DNA of 64,000 bases from Zeimonas arvi (GTDB lineage Bacteria > Pseudomonadota > Gammaproteobacteria > Burkholderiales > Burkholderiaceae_E). The position numbers and the translations under genes are program-made. Shown piece by piece: positions 16,403 through 25,149 of this stretch. The notes below the pieces were generated by a model, which saw nothing but the letters and a program-made list of their open reading frames with translations, did not search any database and was not told where the DNA came from. The stretch covers positions 1 to 64,000 of the forward strand of contig NZ_VDUY01000002.1 in the NCBI RefSeq assembly GCF_008039575.1, given 5' to 3'. Position 1 is the stretch's first letter, and each line of letters begins with the position of its first letter.

Positions 16403-17305
16403 ATGAACGACCTCTACGACGCCGTGACCCGGCGCATCGTCGCCGCGCTCGAAGCCGGCACCCCGCCGTGGATTCAGCCCTGGTCGACCGACCCGGCCGA
16501 TCCGTACCCGGCCAACCTGGCCACCGGCCGCGCGTACCGCGGCATCAACGTCCTGCTGCTCAACCTTCAGGCCGCTGCCCGGCAGTACCGGGTCAACCGC
16601 TGGATGACCTACCGGCAGGCGCTGGCCATGGGCGCGCAGGTGCGCAAGGGCGAGGTCGGCACCCCGGTGATCCTCTTCAAGATGAAGGAGATCCGCGCCG
16701 AGGGCGAGCCGGCTGCGCCCGACGCCACGGCCCGGATCGTGCCGCTGATGCGCACCTTCGTCGTCTTCAACGCCGCGCAGATCGACGGCCTGCCGCCCAA
16801 GGCGCTGCCCGATCCCACGGCGATGCCCGAGTGGACGCCCTGGGAGTCGGCCGAGCTGCTGCTCGACGCCTCCGGTGCCGCCATCAGTTACGGCGGCAGC
16901 AAGGCGTTCTACGCCCCCGGCCAGGACCGCATCCAGATGCCGCCGCGCTCGGCCTTCGCCGAGGGCGATGCGTTCTACGCGACAGCCCTGCACGAGCTCA
17001 CCCACTCGACCGGCCACCCGAGCCGGTGCAACCGGCCGCTGCTGCCGCGCCAGGCGATCGAGGCGTACGCCTTCGAGGAGCTGGTGGCCGAGATGGGCGC
17101 GGCCTTCCTGTGCGCCCACTGCGGGCTCCAGGGCCGTCTGGAGCACGCGAGCTACATCGAGAGCTGGCTGCGGGCGCTGCGCCAGGACAAGCGGCTGATC
17201 TTCACCGCTGCCGCCCGCGCCCAGGCCGCGGCCGACTACGTGCTCGGTCTGGCCGGTCACGGCCCCCAGGCCCAGGCCCCTGCGGCAAGCGAGGTGGCGG
17301 CATGA
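16403..17305 (+). CDS. ardC: ArdC-type antirestriction protein / zincin-like metallopeptidase (DUF1738)
   Basis: 300 aa. The N-terminal single-stranded-DNA-binding domain (about 1-130) has the family pattern [19 protein letters not shown], then PW and YRGINVLLL. The C-terminal zincin-like domain holds HELTH at 197-201 with [12 protein letters not shown] further on, giving the metal-binding His, His and Glu. ArdC proteins protect incoming conjugative DNA, and some inhibit type I restriction. The ATG follows GGAGACC. It overlaps radC by 4 bases. Its location next to a type I restriction locus fits a role during element transfer. Confidence 0.9.
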   Translation: MNDLYDAVTRRIVAALEAGTPPWIQPWSTDPADPYPANLATGRAYRGINVLLLNLQAAARQYRVNRWMTYRQALAMGAQVRKGEVGTPVILFKMKEIRAEGEPAAPDATARIVPLMRTFVVFNAAQIDGLPPKALPDPTAMPEWTPWESAELLLDASGAAISYGGSKAFYAPGQDRIQMPPRSAFAEGDAFYATALHELTHSTGHPSRCNRPLLPRQAIEAYAFEELVAEMGAAFLCAHCGLQGRLEHASYIESWLRALRQDKRLIFTAAARAQAAADYVLGLAGHGPQAQAPAASEVAA

Positions 17306-17745
17306 GTACCACCCGTCATCCGCTCGTGGCCTCGGCGCTCGCGCTGCTCGCCGAAGAGGTCCGTTCGACCGAAGCGCTGGGCTCGCCGGGCGCGGTGCGC
17401 GACTACCTGCGCCTGGCGCTCGGGGATCGTGAGCACGAGGTGTTCGCGGTCGTGTTCCTCGACCCCCAGAACCGGGTGATCGAGATCGCCGAGCTGTTTC
17501 GAGGCACCTTGACCCAAACCGCGGTCTATCCGCGCGAGGTGGTCATCGAGGCGCTCAAGCGCAACGCGGCGGGCGTGATCCTCGCGCACAACCACCCGAG
17601 CGGCGCGCCCGAGCCCTCGGCCGCCGACCGGATGCTCACCGACGCGCTCAAGCGGGCGCTGGCGCTGGTTGATGTCGTGGTCCTCGATCACTTCATCGTC
17701 ACCCGCCGCGAGACGGTCAGCTTCGCTGAGAAGGGCCTCCTGTAG
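17302..17745 (+). CDS. radC: RadC-family JAB/MPN domain protein (short, mobile-element form)
   Basis: 147 aa, with translation coupled to ardC by ATGA. It has the JAB metalloprotein motif: a Glu in the first half, HNHPSG at 96-101, Ser about 106 and Asp about 109. The N-terminal helix-hairpin-helix part of chromosomal RadC is missing, as is usual for the copies carried by mobile elements. The biochemical role is unsettled, despite the old link to DNA repair. It travels here with ardC, sak and yqaJ. Confidence 0.9.
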   Translation: MSTTRHPLVASALALLAEEVRSTEALGSPGAVRDYLRLALGDREHEVFAVVFLDPQNRVIEIAELFRGTLTQTAVYPREVVIEALKRNAAGVILAHNHPSGAPEPSAADRMLTDALKRALALVDVVVLDHFIVTRRETVSFAEKGLL

Positions 17746-17829
17746 CTCGACTTTCCCCTCCCGGAGTTTCGCCGGTTTTGCCGGTGCCACCCCGGCACCT
17801 GTCCGGCCGCACCTGCGGCCATCCCCCTG

Positions 17830-17865
17830 ACGCCCGGTCGAGCCTCGTGCCCCGCCGGGCGTTTT
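17830..17865 (+). terminator. hairpin with T-run between radC and the sak gene
   Basis: ACGCCCGG (17830-17837) pairs with CCGGGCGT (17855-17862), and TTTT follows. It is a plausible intrinsic terminator after radC, and the next gene starts at 17885. A second small stem GGTGCC/GGCACC lies shortly before it. The preceding CATCCCCCTG block is shared with the hairpin at 16351. Confidence 0.6.
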
Positions 17866-17884
17866 CCATTCAAGGAGCCTCACC

Positions 17885-18517
17885 ATGTCCGAGAACTACT
17901 TCGCGGTCCTGAGCCGCATCAACGTCAACGAGCACGTCGAGAAGAAGGGCGCGTTCAGCTACCTGAGCTGGCCGTACGCAGTGGCCCAGTTGCGGCTGGC
18001 CGACCCGAGCGCCTGCTGGGAGGTGAGGCGCTTCGACGGCCTGCCGTTCCTGCGCACCGAGACCGGCTACTTCGTCGAGGTCGCCGTCACGGTGCAGGGC
18101 GTCACGCTCTCCCAGATCCACCCGGTGCTCGACGGCAAGAACCGGCCGATCTTCGAGCCGACCTGCTTCGACATCAACGCCTCGATCCAGCGGGCGCTGG
18201 TCAAGGCCATCGCGCTGCACGGGCTCGGCTTGTACGTTTACGCGGGCGAGGATCTGCCGCAGAGCGAGGGGGCCGAACCGGCAAAACCGGCAGAAGTCGA
18301 CGCCCCGAGCCGGCCCAAGGCGCCGGTCTCGAAGCTGCCCACGGCGGGCAAGGTGACGGTCGCGCAGATCCGCTACATCGAGCGGCTGCTCGAAGAGACC
18401 GGCAGCGACCTTGACCGTGTGCTGGAGTTCTTCGGCATCGACGGCCTGGAGGAGCTCACCTCGCAGAGCGCGAGCCGGGCGATCCGCACGCTGGAGCAGA
18501 AGCGGAGGGCTGCGTGA
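17885..18517 (+). CDS. Sak-type single-strand annealing protein (DUF1071)
   Basis: 210 aa. Residues about 4-125 match the DUF1071/Sak pattern: FAVLSRINVNEHVEKKG, then SYLSWPYAV, then FDINASIQRALVKAIALHGLGLY and YAGEDLP. Sak proteins are Rad52-like annealers that pair complementary single strands in phage-type recombination. A Pro/Ala/Lys linker (128-155) leads to a helical tail. The ATG has AAGGAG upstream. It overlaps the exonuclease gene by about one codon, the classic exonuclease/annealase pairing. Confidence 0.85.
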   Translation: MSENYFAVLSRINVNEHVEKKGAFSYLSWPYAVAQLRLADPSACWEVRRFDGLPFLRTETGYFVEVAVTVQGVTLSQIHPVLDGKNRPIFEPTCFDINASIQRALVKAIALHGLGLYVYAGEDLPQSEGAEPAKPAEVDAPSRPKAPVSKLPTAGKVTVAQIRYIERLLEETGSDLDRVLEFFGIDGLEELTSQSASRAIRTLEQKRRAA

Positions 18518-19377
18518 TGGCCACGATCGTCAAGCTCGTTCAGGGCAGCGCCGAGTGGCACGTGCACCGGCTCGCCCACCGCAACGCCTCCGAGACTCCC
18601 GCCGTGCTCGGGCTCTCGCCCTACACGACGCCGTACCAGCTGTGGCAGCAGCGCACCGGGCGGGCGACCGTGGAGGTCACCGCCGCCATGGCTCACGGCA
18701 CCGCCACCGAGCCGCAGGCCCGGGTCATGTACGAGACGCTCACCGGCAACGTGATGCAGCCGCTCGTGCTGGTCGACGGCGTGTACTCGGCCAGCCTGGA
18801 CGGCATCACGCTCGACGGCGACCTGGTGCTGGAGATCAAGTGCCCGAAGTCGAAGGACTCGGGGCTGCTGAAGGATGCCCGGGCCGGCCGGGTGCCGATC
18901 CACGTCTACTGGCAGATTCAGCACCAGTTGATGGTGGCCGGCGCGCGGCTTGCGCACTTTTACGTCTGGGACGGCAAGTTGGGCCATCTGGTCGAGCAGC
19001 CGGCCGAGCCCGAGTGCTGGGACACGATCCGGCGGGGGTGGGAGGCGTTTGACGAGTACGTGCGCACCGACACCCCGCCGCCGCTGGCCGAGGGCGACAC
19101 GCGCCAGCGTGACGACCCGGCCTGGGCCGAGGCTGCTGCCGAGTACGTTCGGCTGAAGGCGTCGGCCGAGGCGGTAGCGGCGGAGCTGGAAGCGGCCAAG
19201 GGGCGGCTCGTGGCGCTCGCCGAGCACACGAGCGAGCAGGGCTGCGGCGTGACGGTCACGCGCTTCTTGAAGGCCGGGAGCGTCGACTACAAGAAGGTGC
19301 CCGAGCTCGCCGGGGTCGATCTGGAGCGGTATCGCGGTGCGGCGCGGGAGGAAGTCAGGGTGACAGTCGCGAGGTAG
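18517..19377 (+). CDS. YqaJ-type viral recombinase (lambda-exonuclease-like)
   Basis: 286 aa from the ATG at 18517 (GGAGGG lies 7 bases before it; the GTG at 18514 is the alternative). The nuclease core shows GSAEWHVHRLAH, then ASETPAVLG, then LDGDLVLEIKCPKS with Asp about 100-102, Glu about 106 and Lys about 108, as in YqaJ/lambda exonuclease. A coiled-coil segment follows near 210-240. It degrades one strand of linear DNA to feed the Sak annealer. It is the last recognisable island gene; the sequence to its right turns to chromosomal genes. Confidence 0.9.
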   Translation: MATIVKLVQGSAEWHVHRLAHRNASETPAVLGLSPYTTPYQLWQQRTGRATVEVTAAMAHGTATEPQARVMYETLTGNVMQPLVLVDGVYSASLDGITLDGDLVLEIKCPKSKDSGLLKDARAGRVPIHVYWQIQHQLMVAGARLAHFYVWDGKLGHLVEQPAEPECWDTIRRGWEAFDEYVRTDTPPPLAEGDTRQRDDPAWAEAAAEYVRLKASAEAVAAELEAAKGRLVALAEHTSEQGCGVTVTRFLKAGSVDYKKVPELAGVDLERYRGAAREEVRVTVAR

Positions 19378-19683
19378 TGCAGGGCAGGGCGGTGGCCGCG
19401 GGGCGGGGCTGCCGCCCGCAAGAGCCAGCAGCTCAAGCTGGACTATCAAGTATAGGTTTTGGTATAGGTTTCTACGGACATGGCCTGAAACCCTTTACTG
19501 TAGCCAAACAAACGCTGCTGCATCATCGGGGTGTGGGCGGCCAGATCCTGGTCGGGATCCGGCTTGCCGGAGAGGGATCGAGGGGCGGGCACTTCGCTCG
19601 GGGTCAAGGCCATCCGTGGAAGGTCGAAGTATGCCAGCGCGGATCGGCGGACCCGCGCTCGAGGCGCCTGCCGGCGCTCGAGC
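19378..19683. other. likely right border zone of the island
   Basis: No gene is supported in these 306 bases. TATAGGTTT occurs twice (19451-19459 and 19463-19471) in a short AT-rich patch, and composition shifts from the island module to ordinary chromosomal genes. If the island ends here, the attachment site should be in this stretch. No integrase is visible within the window. Confidence 0.4.
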
Positions 19684-20067
19684 TCAGCGCCGGTTGACCG
19701 TCACGCTGTCGCTGTCGTTGGCGCTCGACCGCTCGTCGATCATCGACACGGTGACCGGGTTCGCGCCGAGGGCGAGCGGCAGCGGAATCGTCGACCAGCG
19801 AAGGAAGGATTCCGTGCAGTTCCAGAACGCGGTGAGGTTGCCGCTCTGCCCGGTCGCGGCGTTCGACCAGGTCAACGTGTAGGGCCCGGTCTGGCAGGTG
19901 ACCCAGGGAACCGACGGCGTGCCGCCGGTGACGTAGGAGCCTTCCGGTAGCGATGCCGTGCCGCTCAGGACGATCGCGGGCCCGTCGAACTCCACGATGG
20001 CCGGCCCGTCGATGGTCACCGTGAGCGCGGTGGAATCGTCGCCGCCACCGCAGCCGCCGATCGCCAA
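19684..20067 (-). CDS. putative small lipoprotein, start uncertain
   Basis: At least 127 aa. The frame reads hydrophobic AAFCLALAIGGCGGGDD, a lipoprotein signal end with Cys in the lipobox, but no ATG, GTG or TTG lies far enough upstream. The TTG at 20067 leaves too short a signal; a CTG at 20115 would give a full one. So the start is noncanonical or the 5' end is damaged. The mature part has Ig-like beta-strand features (VTIDGPAIVEF, then TLTWSNA) with a Cys pair (TCQT, NCTE). Likely outer-membrane lipoprotein; function unknown. Confidence 0.5.
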   Translation of the reverse strand: MAIGGCGGGDDSTALTVTIDGPAIVEFDGPAIVLSGTASLPEGSYVTGGTPSVPWVTCQTGPYTLTWSNAATGQSGNLTAFWNCTESFLRWSTIPLPLALGANPVTVSMIDERSSANDSDSVTVNRR

Positions 20068-20245
20068 GGCGAGGCAGAAGGCTGCGCTCCGCCATCGAAT
20101 CCCTGCTGCCCGCAGACGCGCCCCGATTGCCGCCGGCGCACCGATGCGCCGGCAGTCCCGAGTATGGGGTCCGGCCGGCAGCGGGCACGCTGACGAAGAT
20201 CAAGACGGCTGCAGGGGCAGGATCGGGTCATCGGTCGCGCGCCGG

Positions 20246-21304
20246 TCAGGCGCGCGCCTCGAAGACGAGGTTGAACGGTGTCTGGGTCGCGCGCCGGAAT
20301 TGCCCGAAGCCGGCTTCCGTGGCGACCTCGCGAAGCCGCTTCTCGCCAGCCTGGGCGCCGAGCCCGAGGCCGACTTCCTGCGACAGGGAGCAGGGCGTGC
20401 AGACCATCGTCGACGCCGCGTAGTAGACGCGGCCGACCGGATTCATGTTCTCGGCGACCGAGTCGCCCGCAAACGGCTCGACGATCATCCAGGTGCCGTC
20501 CGGTTTCAGCGTCTCGCGGACGTGGCGGCCCGCGCCGACCGGGTCGCCCATGTCGTGCAGGCAGTCGAAGAACGCGACCATGTCGTAGTCCTTGCCCGGG
20601 AAGTCCTTGGCGCCTGCGCGCTCGAAGCGGATACGGTCGGCGACCCCGGCATCGCGGGCCTTCTCGCGCGCGACGTCGATCGAGGGCTGATGGTAGTCGT
20701 AGCCGACGAAGCGCGACTCGGGATAGGCCTTGGCCATCACGATCGTCGAGGCGCCATGGCCGCAGCCGACGTCCGCGACGAGGGCGCCGGCCTTCAGCCG
20801 GGCGTCGGCGCCTTCGAGCGCCGGGATCCATTCCGGCACGAGATGCGCGTTGTAGCCCGCCCTGAAGAAGCGCTCGGTGCCGGAGAACAGCAGCGGGTGA
20901 TGCTCGTGCCAGCCCAGGCCGCTACCGCTGGTGAAGGCGCGCTGCAGCTTGTCGATGTCGTGGTAGAAGGAAGTGAGCACCTCGAAGCCGCCGGCCATGT
21001 AGGCCGGACTGTTCTCGTCGACGAACACCATCGCGGCCTCGTCCGAGAGGCGGTAACGCTCGCTGGCGGGGTCGTATTCGACGTAGCCGCTCGCTGCCAT
21101 GGCGTTCAACCACTCCTGCGCGTAGCGTCGGCGGATGGCGCTCGCCTCTGCGAAATCGTCGATGCTCATCGGACCGGCGCCGGCCATGCTGCGGAACAGG
21201 CCGAGACGGTCGCCGAGAACCACGAGCGGCGCGCTTGCGATGGCGCCGAGTTCGTTCACCATCTTCCCGAGGAAGCTATCGAGTTTCGCTTGGTCAAGGG
21301 ACAT
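20246..21304 (-). CDS. class I SAM-dependent methyltransferase with winged-helix N-terminus
   Basis: 352 aa. The N-terminal winged-helix/dimerisation domain (about 15-95, with RRRYAQEWLNAMAASGYVEYD) precedes a Rossmann methyltransferase domain whose motif I is VADVGCGHGAS (about 175-185), followed by GYDYH (motif II) and AFFDCLHDMGDP (motif IV). Build and length fit the Rv2258c-like/O-methyltransferase group. The substrate cannot be told. It is divergent from a LuxR-type regulator at 21481, which may control it. Confidence 0.85.
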   Translation of the reverse strand: MSLDQAKLDSFLGKMVNELGAIASAPLVVLGDRLGLFRSMAGAGPMSIDDFAEASAIRRRYAQEWLNAMAASGYVEYDPASERYRLSDEAAMVFVDENSPAYMAGGFEVLTSFYHDIDKLQRAFTSGSGLGWHEHHPLLFSGTERFFRAGYNAHLVPEWIPALEGADARLKAGALVADVGCGHGASTIVMAKAYPESRFVGYDYHQPSIDVAREKARDAGVADRIRFERAGAKDFPGKDYDMVAFFDCLHDMGDPVGAGRHVRETLKPDGTWMIVEPFAGDSVAENMNPVGRVYYAASTMVCTPCSLSQEVGLGLGAQAGEKRLREVATEAGFGQFRRATQTPFNLVFEARA

Positions 21305-21395
21305 GATCGCCTCCAGTGCGATGCCTGTGATCGAGGGTCATCCACGCCGGCTTCGTGGATCGGGCGTGTCGATGGCGCCGGCGCCGTCGGACACC

Positions 21396-21401
21396 TATAC
21401 T
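21396..21401 (+). promoter_or_regulatory. -10 box (TATACT) for the LuxR-type regulator
   Basis: TATACT lies in the 176-base gap between the two divergent genes, 80 bases before the regulator's start. The -35 is not obvious. The gap is short enough that the leftward methyltransferase promoter overlaps it. Confidence 0.4.
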
Positions 21402-21480
21402 TTCGACTTGCGCCGCCAGCCCGTAAATGCGCAGTGATGCGTAGGCTGCGCGGCGTGACGCTCCGCAGGAAGGAAGCACC

Positions 21481-22584
21481 TTGAGAGCGCCCCGGCACTG
21501 CGACATCGTTCGGGCGTTCCGACTGCTCGGGACGGTCGACGAGCGCGTGCCCGGCCCGGGCCATGGTCGAGTGGGCGAATTGCTCGAGACGCTCGCCCGG
21601 ATCGTTCCGGCCGAGCTGCTCACGCTCAGTGTCTGCGACCTGAGCCTGGGGCGGCGCCTGGTATCCGCGCAGCCCGCCGGCCGGCTCGGCCTCGCCGATC
21701 TGGCCTGTTTCGATCGCCTGATGTCGGGCCATCCGCTGGTCCGCTATCACCTGCGGCACCCGCATGCCCGGGTGCGCCGGATCTCCGACTGCCTGCCGCT
21801 CGCGCAATTCCATGACAGCGAGCTGTTCGAGGCCTACTACCGGCCGCTGGGCATCGACAGCGCCGTGCTGCTGCCGATCGGCTGGCAGGGCGACGAGCTG
21901 CGCGGCATCGTGTTGAATCGGGCGCATGGCGATTTCACCGATGGCGAGGCAGCGCTGCTGGAGCTGCTGCGACACCAGGTCGTCGCGATCTATCGCCAGT
22001 CCGTTGCGATGGCCTGCGCGGCCTGCGCCGAGAATCTGCTGCGCCGGCTTCCAGACGGCGAAAGGGTCGGGATGGTTCGCCTCGATCCGCAACTGCAGGT
22101 CGTCGACGCTTCTGGCGAGGGCCTGTTCTGGTTGGCCGAACTTGCCCGCGATGGCACTGGCGGAGGCACGGCGCTGTCCGAGCCCTTGCGCCGCTGGCTG
22201 CGGGCGCGTTTGCAGGCGCTGGCGACCGCGCCGAATGCCTCGATCGAGCCGGCGATGCTCAAGGTGCGGCCCGGATTGCGGCTGGCGATCCGGTGCCTGC
22301 CCCTGGCCTGCGGCGCGGGTTGCACCTTGTTGCTGGAGCGGCAGCGCGGGGACGGCCTGTCGGCCCCGCCCGACGATCGCTCGCGCCCGCAGGGTGTCGC
22401 AACGAGGCTGACGGCACGCCAGACCGAGATCCTCGGCTGGATCGCAGCCGGCAAGACCGATGCCTGTGTCGGCGAGCTGCTCGGCGTGAGCAAGCGGACG
22501 GTGCAGAAGCACCTGCAGAACATCTATCGGCAGCTTGGCGTGTCGAATCGAACCGGCGCAGTCATGCGGGCGCTCGGCCGCTAG
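21481..22584 (+). CDS. LuxR-family transcriptional regulator
   Basis: 367 aa, TTG start with AGGAAGGAA before it. The C-terminal 58 residues are a LuxR-type HTH (LTARQTEILGWIAAGKTD, then VSKRTVQKHLQNIYRQLG). The N-terminal 250 residues contain a GAF-like sensory part (about 110-170, with YYRPLGIDSAVLLPIGW), not an autoinducer-binding or receiver domain. It faces the methyltransferase gene and is the likely regulator of it. The signal is unknown. Confidence 0.85.
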   Translation: MRAPRHCDIVRAFRLLGTVDERVPGPGHGRVGELLETLARIVPAELLTLSVCDLSLGRRLVSAQPAGRLGLADLACFDRLMSGHPLVRYHLRHPHARVRRISDCLPLAQFHDSELFEAYYRPLGIDSAVLLPIGWQGDELRGIVLNRAHGDFTDGEAALLELLRHQVVAIYRQSVAMACAACAENLLRRLPDGERVGMVRLDPQLQVVDASGEGLFWLAELARDGTGGGTALSEPLRRWLRARLQALATAPNASIEPAMLKVRPGLRLAIRCLPLACGAGCTLLLERQRGDGLSAPPDDRSRPQGVATRLTARQTEILGWIAAGKTDACVGELLGVSKRTVQKHLQNIYRQLGVSNRTGAVMRALGR

Positions 22585-22678
22585 TCCGGGGTTTCGCGAG
22601 CCGATCGGCGACGCCGCCGTCGCGGCCGCCGGTCGCGCTGGTATCGTCGAGCCTCGCATCGAACCGGGAGAACGCCGC

Positions 22679-23557
22679 ATGACCAATTCCACCGACTACA
22701 CGCCGCCCGCCGTCTGGACCTGGAAGCAGGGCAACGGCGGCCGCTTCGCGAACATCAATCGACCGGTGGCCGGCCCCACCCACGAGAAGGAACTGCCGGT
22801 CGGCCGCCACCCGCTGCAGCTGTACTCGCTGGGCACGCCGAACGGCGTGAAGGTCACCGTCATGCTGGAGGAGTTGCTGGCCCTGGGCCATGCCGGCGCA
22901 GAGTACGACGCCTGGCTGATCCCGATCGGCGAGGGCGCCCAGTTCGGCAGCGGCTTCGTCGCGGTCAACCCCAACTCCAAGATCCCGGCCCTGCTCGACC
23001 GCAGCGGCCCGAAGCCGATCCGGGTCTTCGAGTCGGGTGCGATCCTGGTCTACCTGGCCGAGAAATTCGGAGCCTTCCTGCCCACGGAGACCGGCCAGCG
23101 GGCCGAGTGCCTATCCTGGCTCTTCTGGCAGATGGGCAGCGCGCCCTTCCTCGGTGGCGGCTTCGGTCACTTCTACGCCTACGCGCCGGTCAAGATCGAG
23201 TACGCGATCGACCGTTATGCAATGGAAGTGAAGCGGCAGCTCGACGTGCTGGATCGCCGCCTGGCCGAGAGCCCGTACCTGGCGGGCGACGACTACACGA
23301 TCGCCGACATCGCGGTCTGGCCCTGGTACGGCGCGCTGGTCAAGGGTCAGCTCTACGAGGCCGGCGAGTTCCTTCAGGTGCACGAGTACCGGCACGTCAT
23401 CGCCTGGGCCGACCGGATCGCCGTTCGTCCGGCCGCCCGACGCGGCCGGATGGTCAATCGCACCTTCGGGCAGCCCTCCAGCCAACTGCACGAGCGTCAC
23501 GACGCGAGTGACTTCGACACGAACACGCAAGACAAGATGACGGGAGCCGCCGGATGA
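22679..23557 (+). CDS. yghU: YghU-type glutathione transferase / disulfide-bond oxidoreductase
   Basis: 292 aa from the ATG at 22679 (GGGAG upstream). The sequence follows E. coli YghU closely: VWTWKQGNGG, then FANINRPVAGPTHEKELPVG, then QLYSLGTPNGVKV, then VNPNSKIPAL and ESGAILVYLAEKFG. It ends with QLHERHDASDF. YghU/YfcG-like enzymes bind two glutathiones and reduce disulfides and organic peroxides. It overlaps the next transferase gene by 4 bases, so the two form a small cytoplasmic redox operon. Confidence 0.93.
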   Translation: MTNSTDYTPPAVWTWKQGNGGRFANINRPVAGPTHEKELPVGRHPLQLYSLGTPNGVKVTVMLEELLALGHAGAEYDAWLIPIGEGAQFGSGFVAVNPNSKIPALLDRSGPKPIRVFESGAILVYLAEKFGAFLPTETGQRAECLSWLFWQMGSAPFLGGGFGHFYAYAPVKIEYAIDRYAMEVKRQLDVLDRRLAESPYLAGDDYTIADIAVWPWYGALVKGQLYEAGEFLQVHEYRHVIAWADRIAVRPAARRGRMVNRTFGQPSSQLHERHDASDFDTNTQDKMTGAAG

Positions 23558-24186
23558 TCACACTCTACGACTGCGCCACCGCGCCGAGCCCGCGCCGCGC
23601 GCGCATCCTGCTGGCCGAGAAGGGGCTTGCCCATGACGTCGTGCAGATCGACCTGCGCAGCGGCGAGCAGTTCGGCGAAGCCTTTCGCCGGGTGAACCCG
23701 CAGTGCACGGTGCCCGCGCTGCGCACCGACGAGGGCGTCGTGCTGACCGACAACGCGGCGATCGCAGCCTGGGTCGAAGCCCGCTTCCCCGAGCCGCCGC
23801 TGCTGGGCGTCACGCCCGAGGAGAAGGCCGAGATCGCCAGCTGGAACTGGCGCATGGAGTTCGAGGGCCTGCTGGCCATTGCCGAGGCCTTGCGCAACAG
23901 CTCGCCGGCCATGGCCAACCGGGCGCTTCCGGGCGCGGTCGACTACCCCCAGATACCGGAGCTCGCGGCGCGCGGGCTGGCGAGGGTGGCGAACTTCTTC
24001 GTCATGCTCGACGGCCGCCTGGACGGGCGTGATTTCGTGGCCACCGACCGATTCAGCATCGCAGACATCACCGCGGCGGTGGCGGTCGACTTCGCTCGGA
24101 TCGTGAAGATCAAGCCGGGCGAACAGCACCCGAACCTGATCCGCTGGCGGGCGGCGATGGGCGAGAGACCGTCGATGTCGCTCTAG
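23554..24186 (+). CDS. glutathione S-transferase family protein
   Basis: 210 aa with coupled start (ATGA). The N-terminal thioredoxin-like domain has YDCATAPSPRRARILLAEKG, CTVPAL and the glutathione-binding DNAAIAAWVEARF; the helical C-terminal domain follows from about 85. The catalytic residue is probably the Ser of APSPRR. The substrate is unknown. Operon with yghU. Confidence 0.9.
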   Translation: MITLYDCATAPSPRRARILLAEKGLAHDVVQIDLRSGEQFGEAFRRVNPQCTVPALRTDEGVVLTDNAAIAAWVEARFPEPPLLGVTPEEKAEIASWNWRMEFEGLLAIAEALRNSSPAMANRALPGAVDYPQIPELAARGLARVANFFVMLDGRLDGRDFVATDRFSIADITAAVAVDFARIVKIKPGEQHPNLIRWRAAMGERPSMSL

Positions 24187-24255
24187 CCGGCGTGGTGAGA
24201 GGGCGTCGCGATCTGGTGCATCATCACGGCTGTTCCCCGGATCGCGGCCCCAGAC

Positions 24256-25149
24256 ATGCACGCTCTCGACGACGCTCAGCCCATCGTTCCCCGTCCTGCC
24301 TCGACCGTCGTGCTGCTGCGCGACGGAAACGAGGGGCCGGAGGTGTACATGCTCCGCCGCCACGACGACTCCGGCGCCTTCGGCGGCGCCTACGTCTTCC
24401 CGGGCGGCAAGCTGGACCGCGCCGACTGCGAGGGCGAGTCGCTGTGCCGGGTCGGCTCGCTGCCCGATCGGCTGCATGCCGCGCTCGGCGAGCCCGATCT
24501 CGACGCCGCCACGGCTGCCGGCCTGTTCTACGCCGCCTGCCGGGAGACCTTCGAGGAGGCGCGGGTGCTGCTGGCGCGCGGCGCGGGCGCCGAGGCAGGC
24601 GAGCGGGCCTGGGCCATGTTGCGCGAAGGCTTCGGTTTCGCCGAGGTGCTGGCCGCCCACGACCTGGAACTGATGGCCGATGCGCTGGTGCCCTGGTCGC
24701 GCTGGATCACCCCGCGCGTGCCGTCGGCGATGGCCCGCAACAAGCGCTTCGACACCCGGTTCTTCGTGGCGGCGGTGCCGGAGGGGCAGGTGGCCGGCTT
24801 CGACGATCACGAGGCGGTGGCCGGCGACTGGCTGAATCCGCGCGAGGCGCTGCGCCGCTACCGCGACGGCTCGATCGTGATGGGCCCGCCGCAGATCATG
24901 AGCCTGGTGCAGCTCGCGCAGCACCGGTCGGCCGCCGAGGTCATCGAGTCCGCGCGCAGCCGCGGGCCGGTGCTGATCGAGCCCGAGCCCTTCGAGCTGG
25001 AAGGCTGCCGGGTGGTCGCCTATCCGGGTGACGAGCGCCATCCGCTTCGCGAGCGCGTCATGGCGGGGCCCACCCGGCTGATCCAGCGCGGCAACCGATT
25101 CGAGCCGCTCGAAGGCATCGACGCCCTGCTGGAGTGCGTCGGGTGCTGA
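24256..25149 (+). CDS. NUDIX hydrolase, NUDT19-like
   Basis: 297 aa. The NUDIX box is split by an insertion, as in NUDT19-like enzymes: VFPGGKLD (about 49-56), then about 40 residues, then ACRETFEEARVLL (about 96-108), giving the metal-binding R-E-x-x-E-E. Members cleave CoA-type or other nucleoside-diphosphate-linked substrates; the actual substrate is not shown. Its last 7 bases overlap the start of the MBL-fold gene, so the two are co-translated. Confidence 0.85.
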   Translation: MHALDDAQPIVPRPASTVVLLRDGNEGPEVYMLRRHDDSGAFGGAYVFPGGKLDRADCEGESLCRVGSLPDRLHAALGEPDLDAATAAGLFYAACRETFEEARVLLARGAGAEAGERAWAMLREGFGFAEVLAAHDLELMADALVPWSRWITPRVPSAMARNKRFDTRFFVAAVPEGQVAGFDDHEAVAGDWLNPREALRRYRDGSIVMGPPQIMSLVQLAQHRSAAEVIESARSRGPVLIEPEPFELEGCRVVAYPGDERHPLRERVMAGPTRLIQRGNRFEPLEGIDALLECVGC

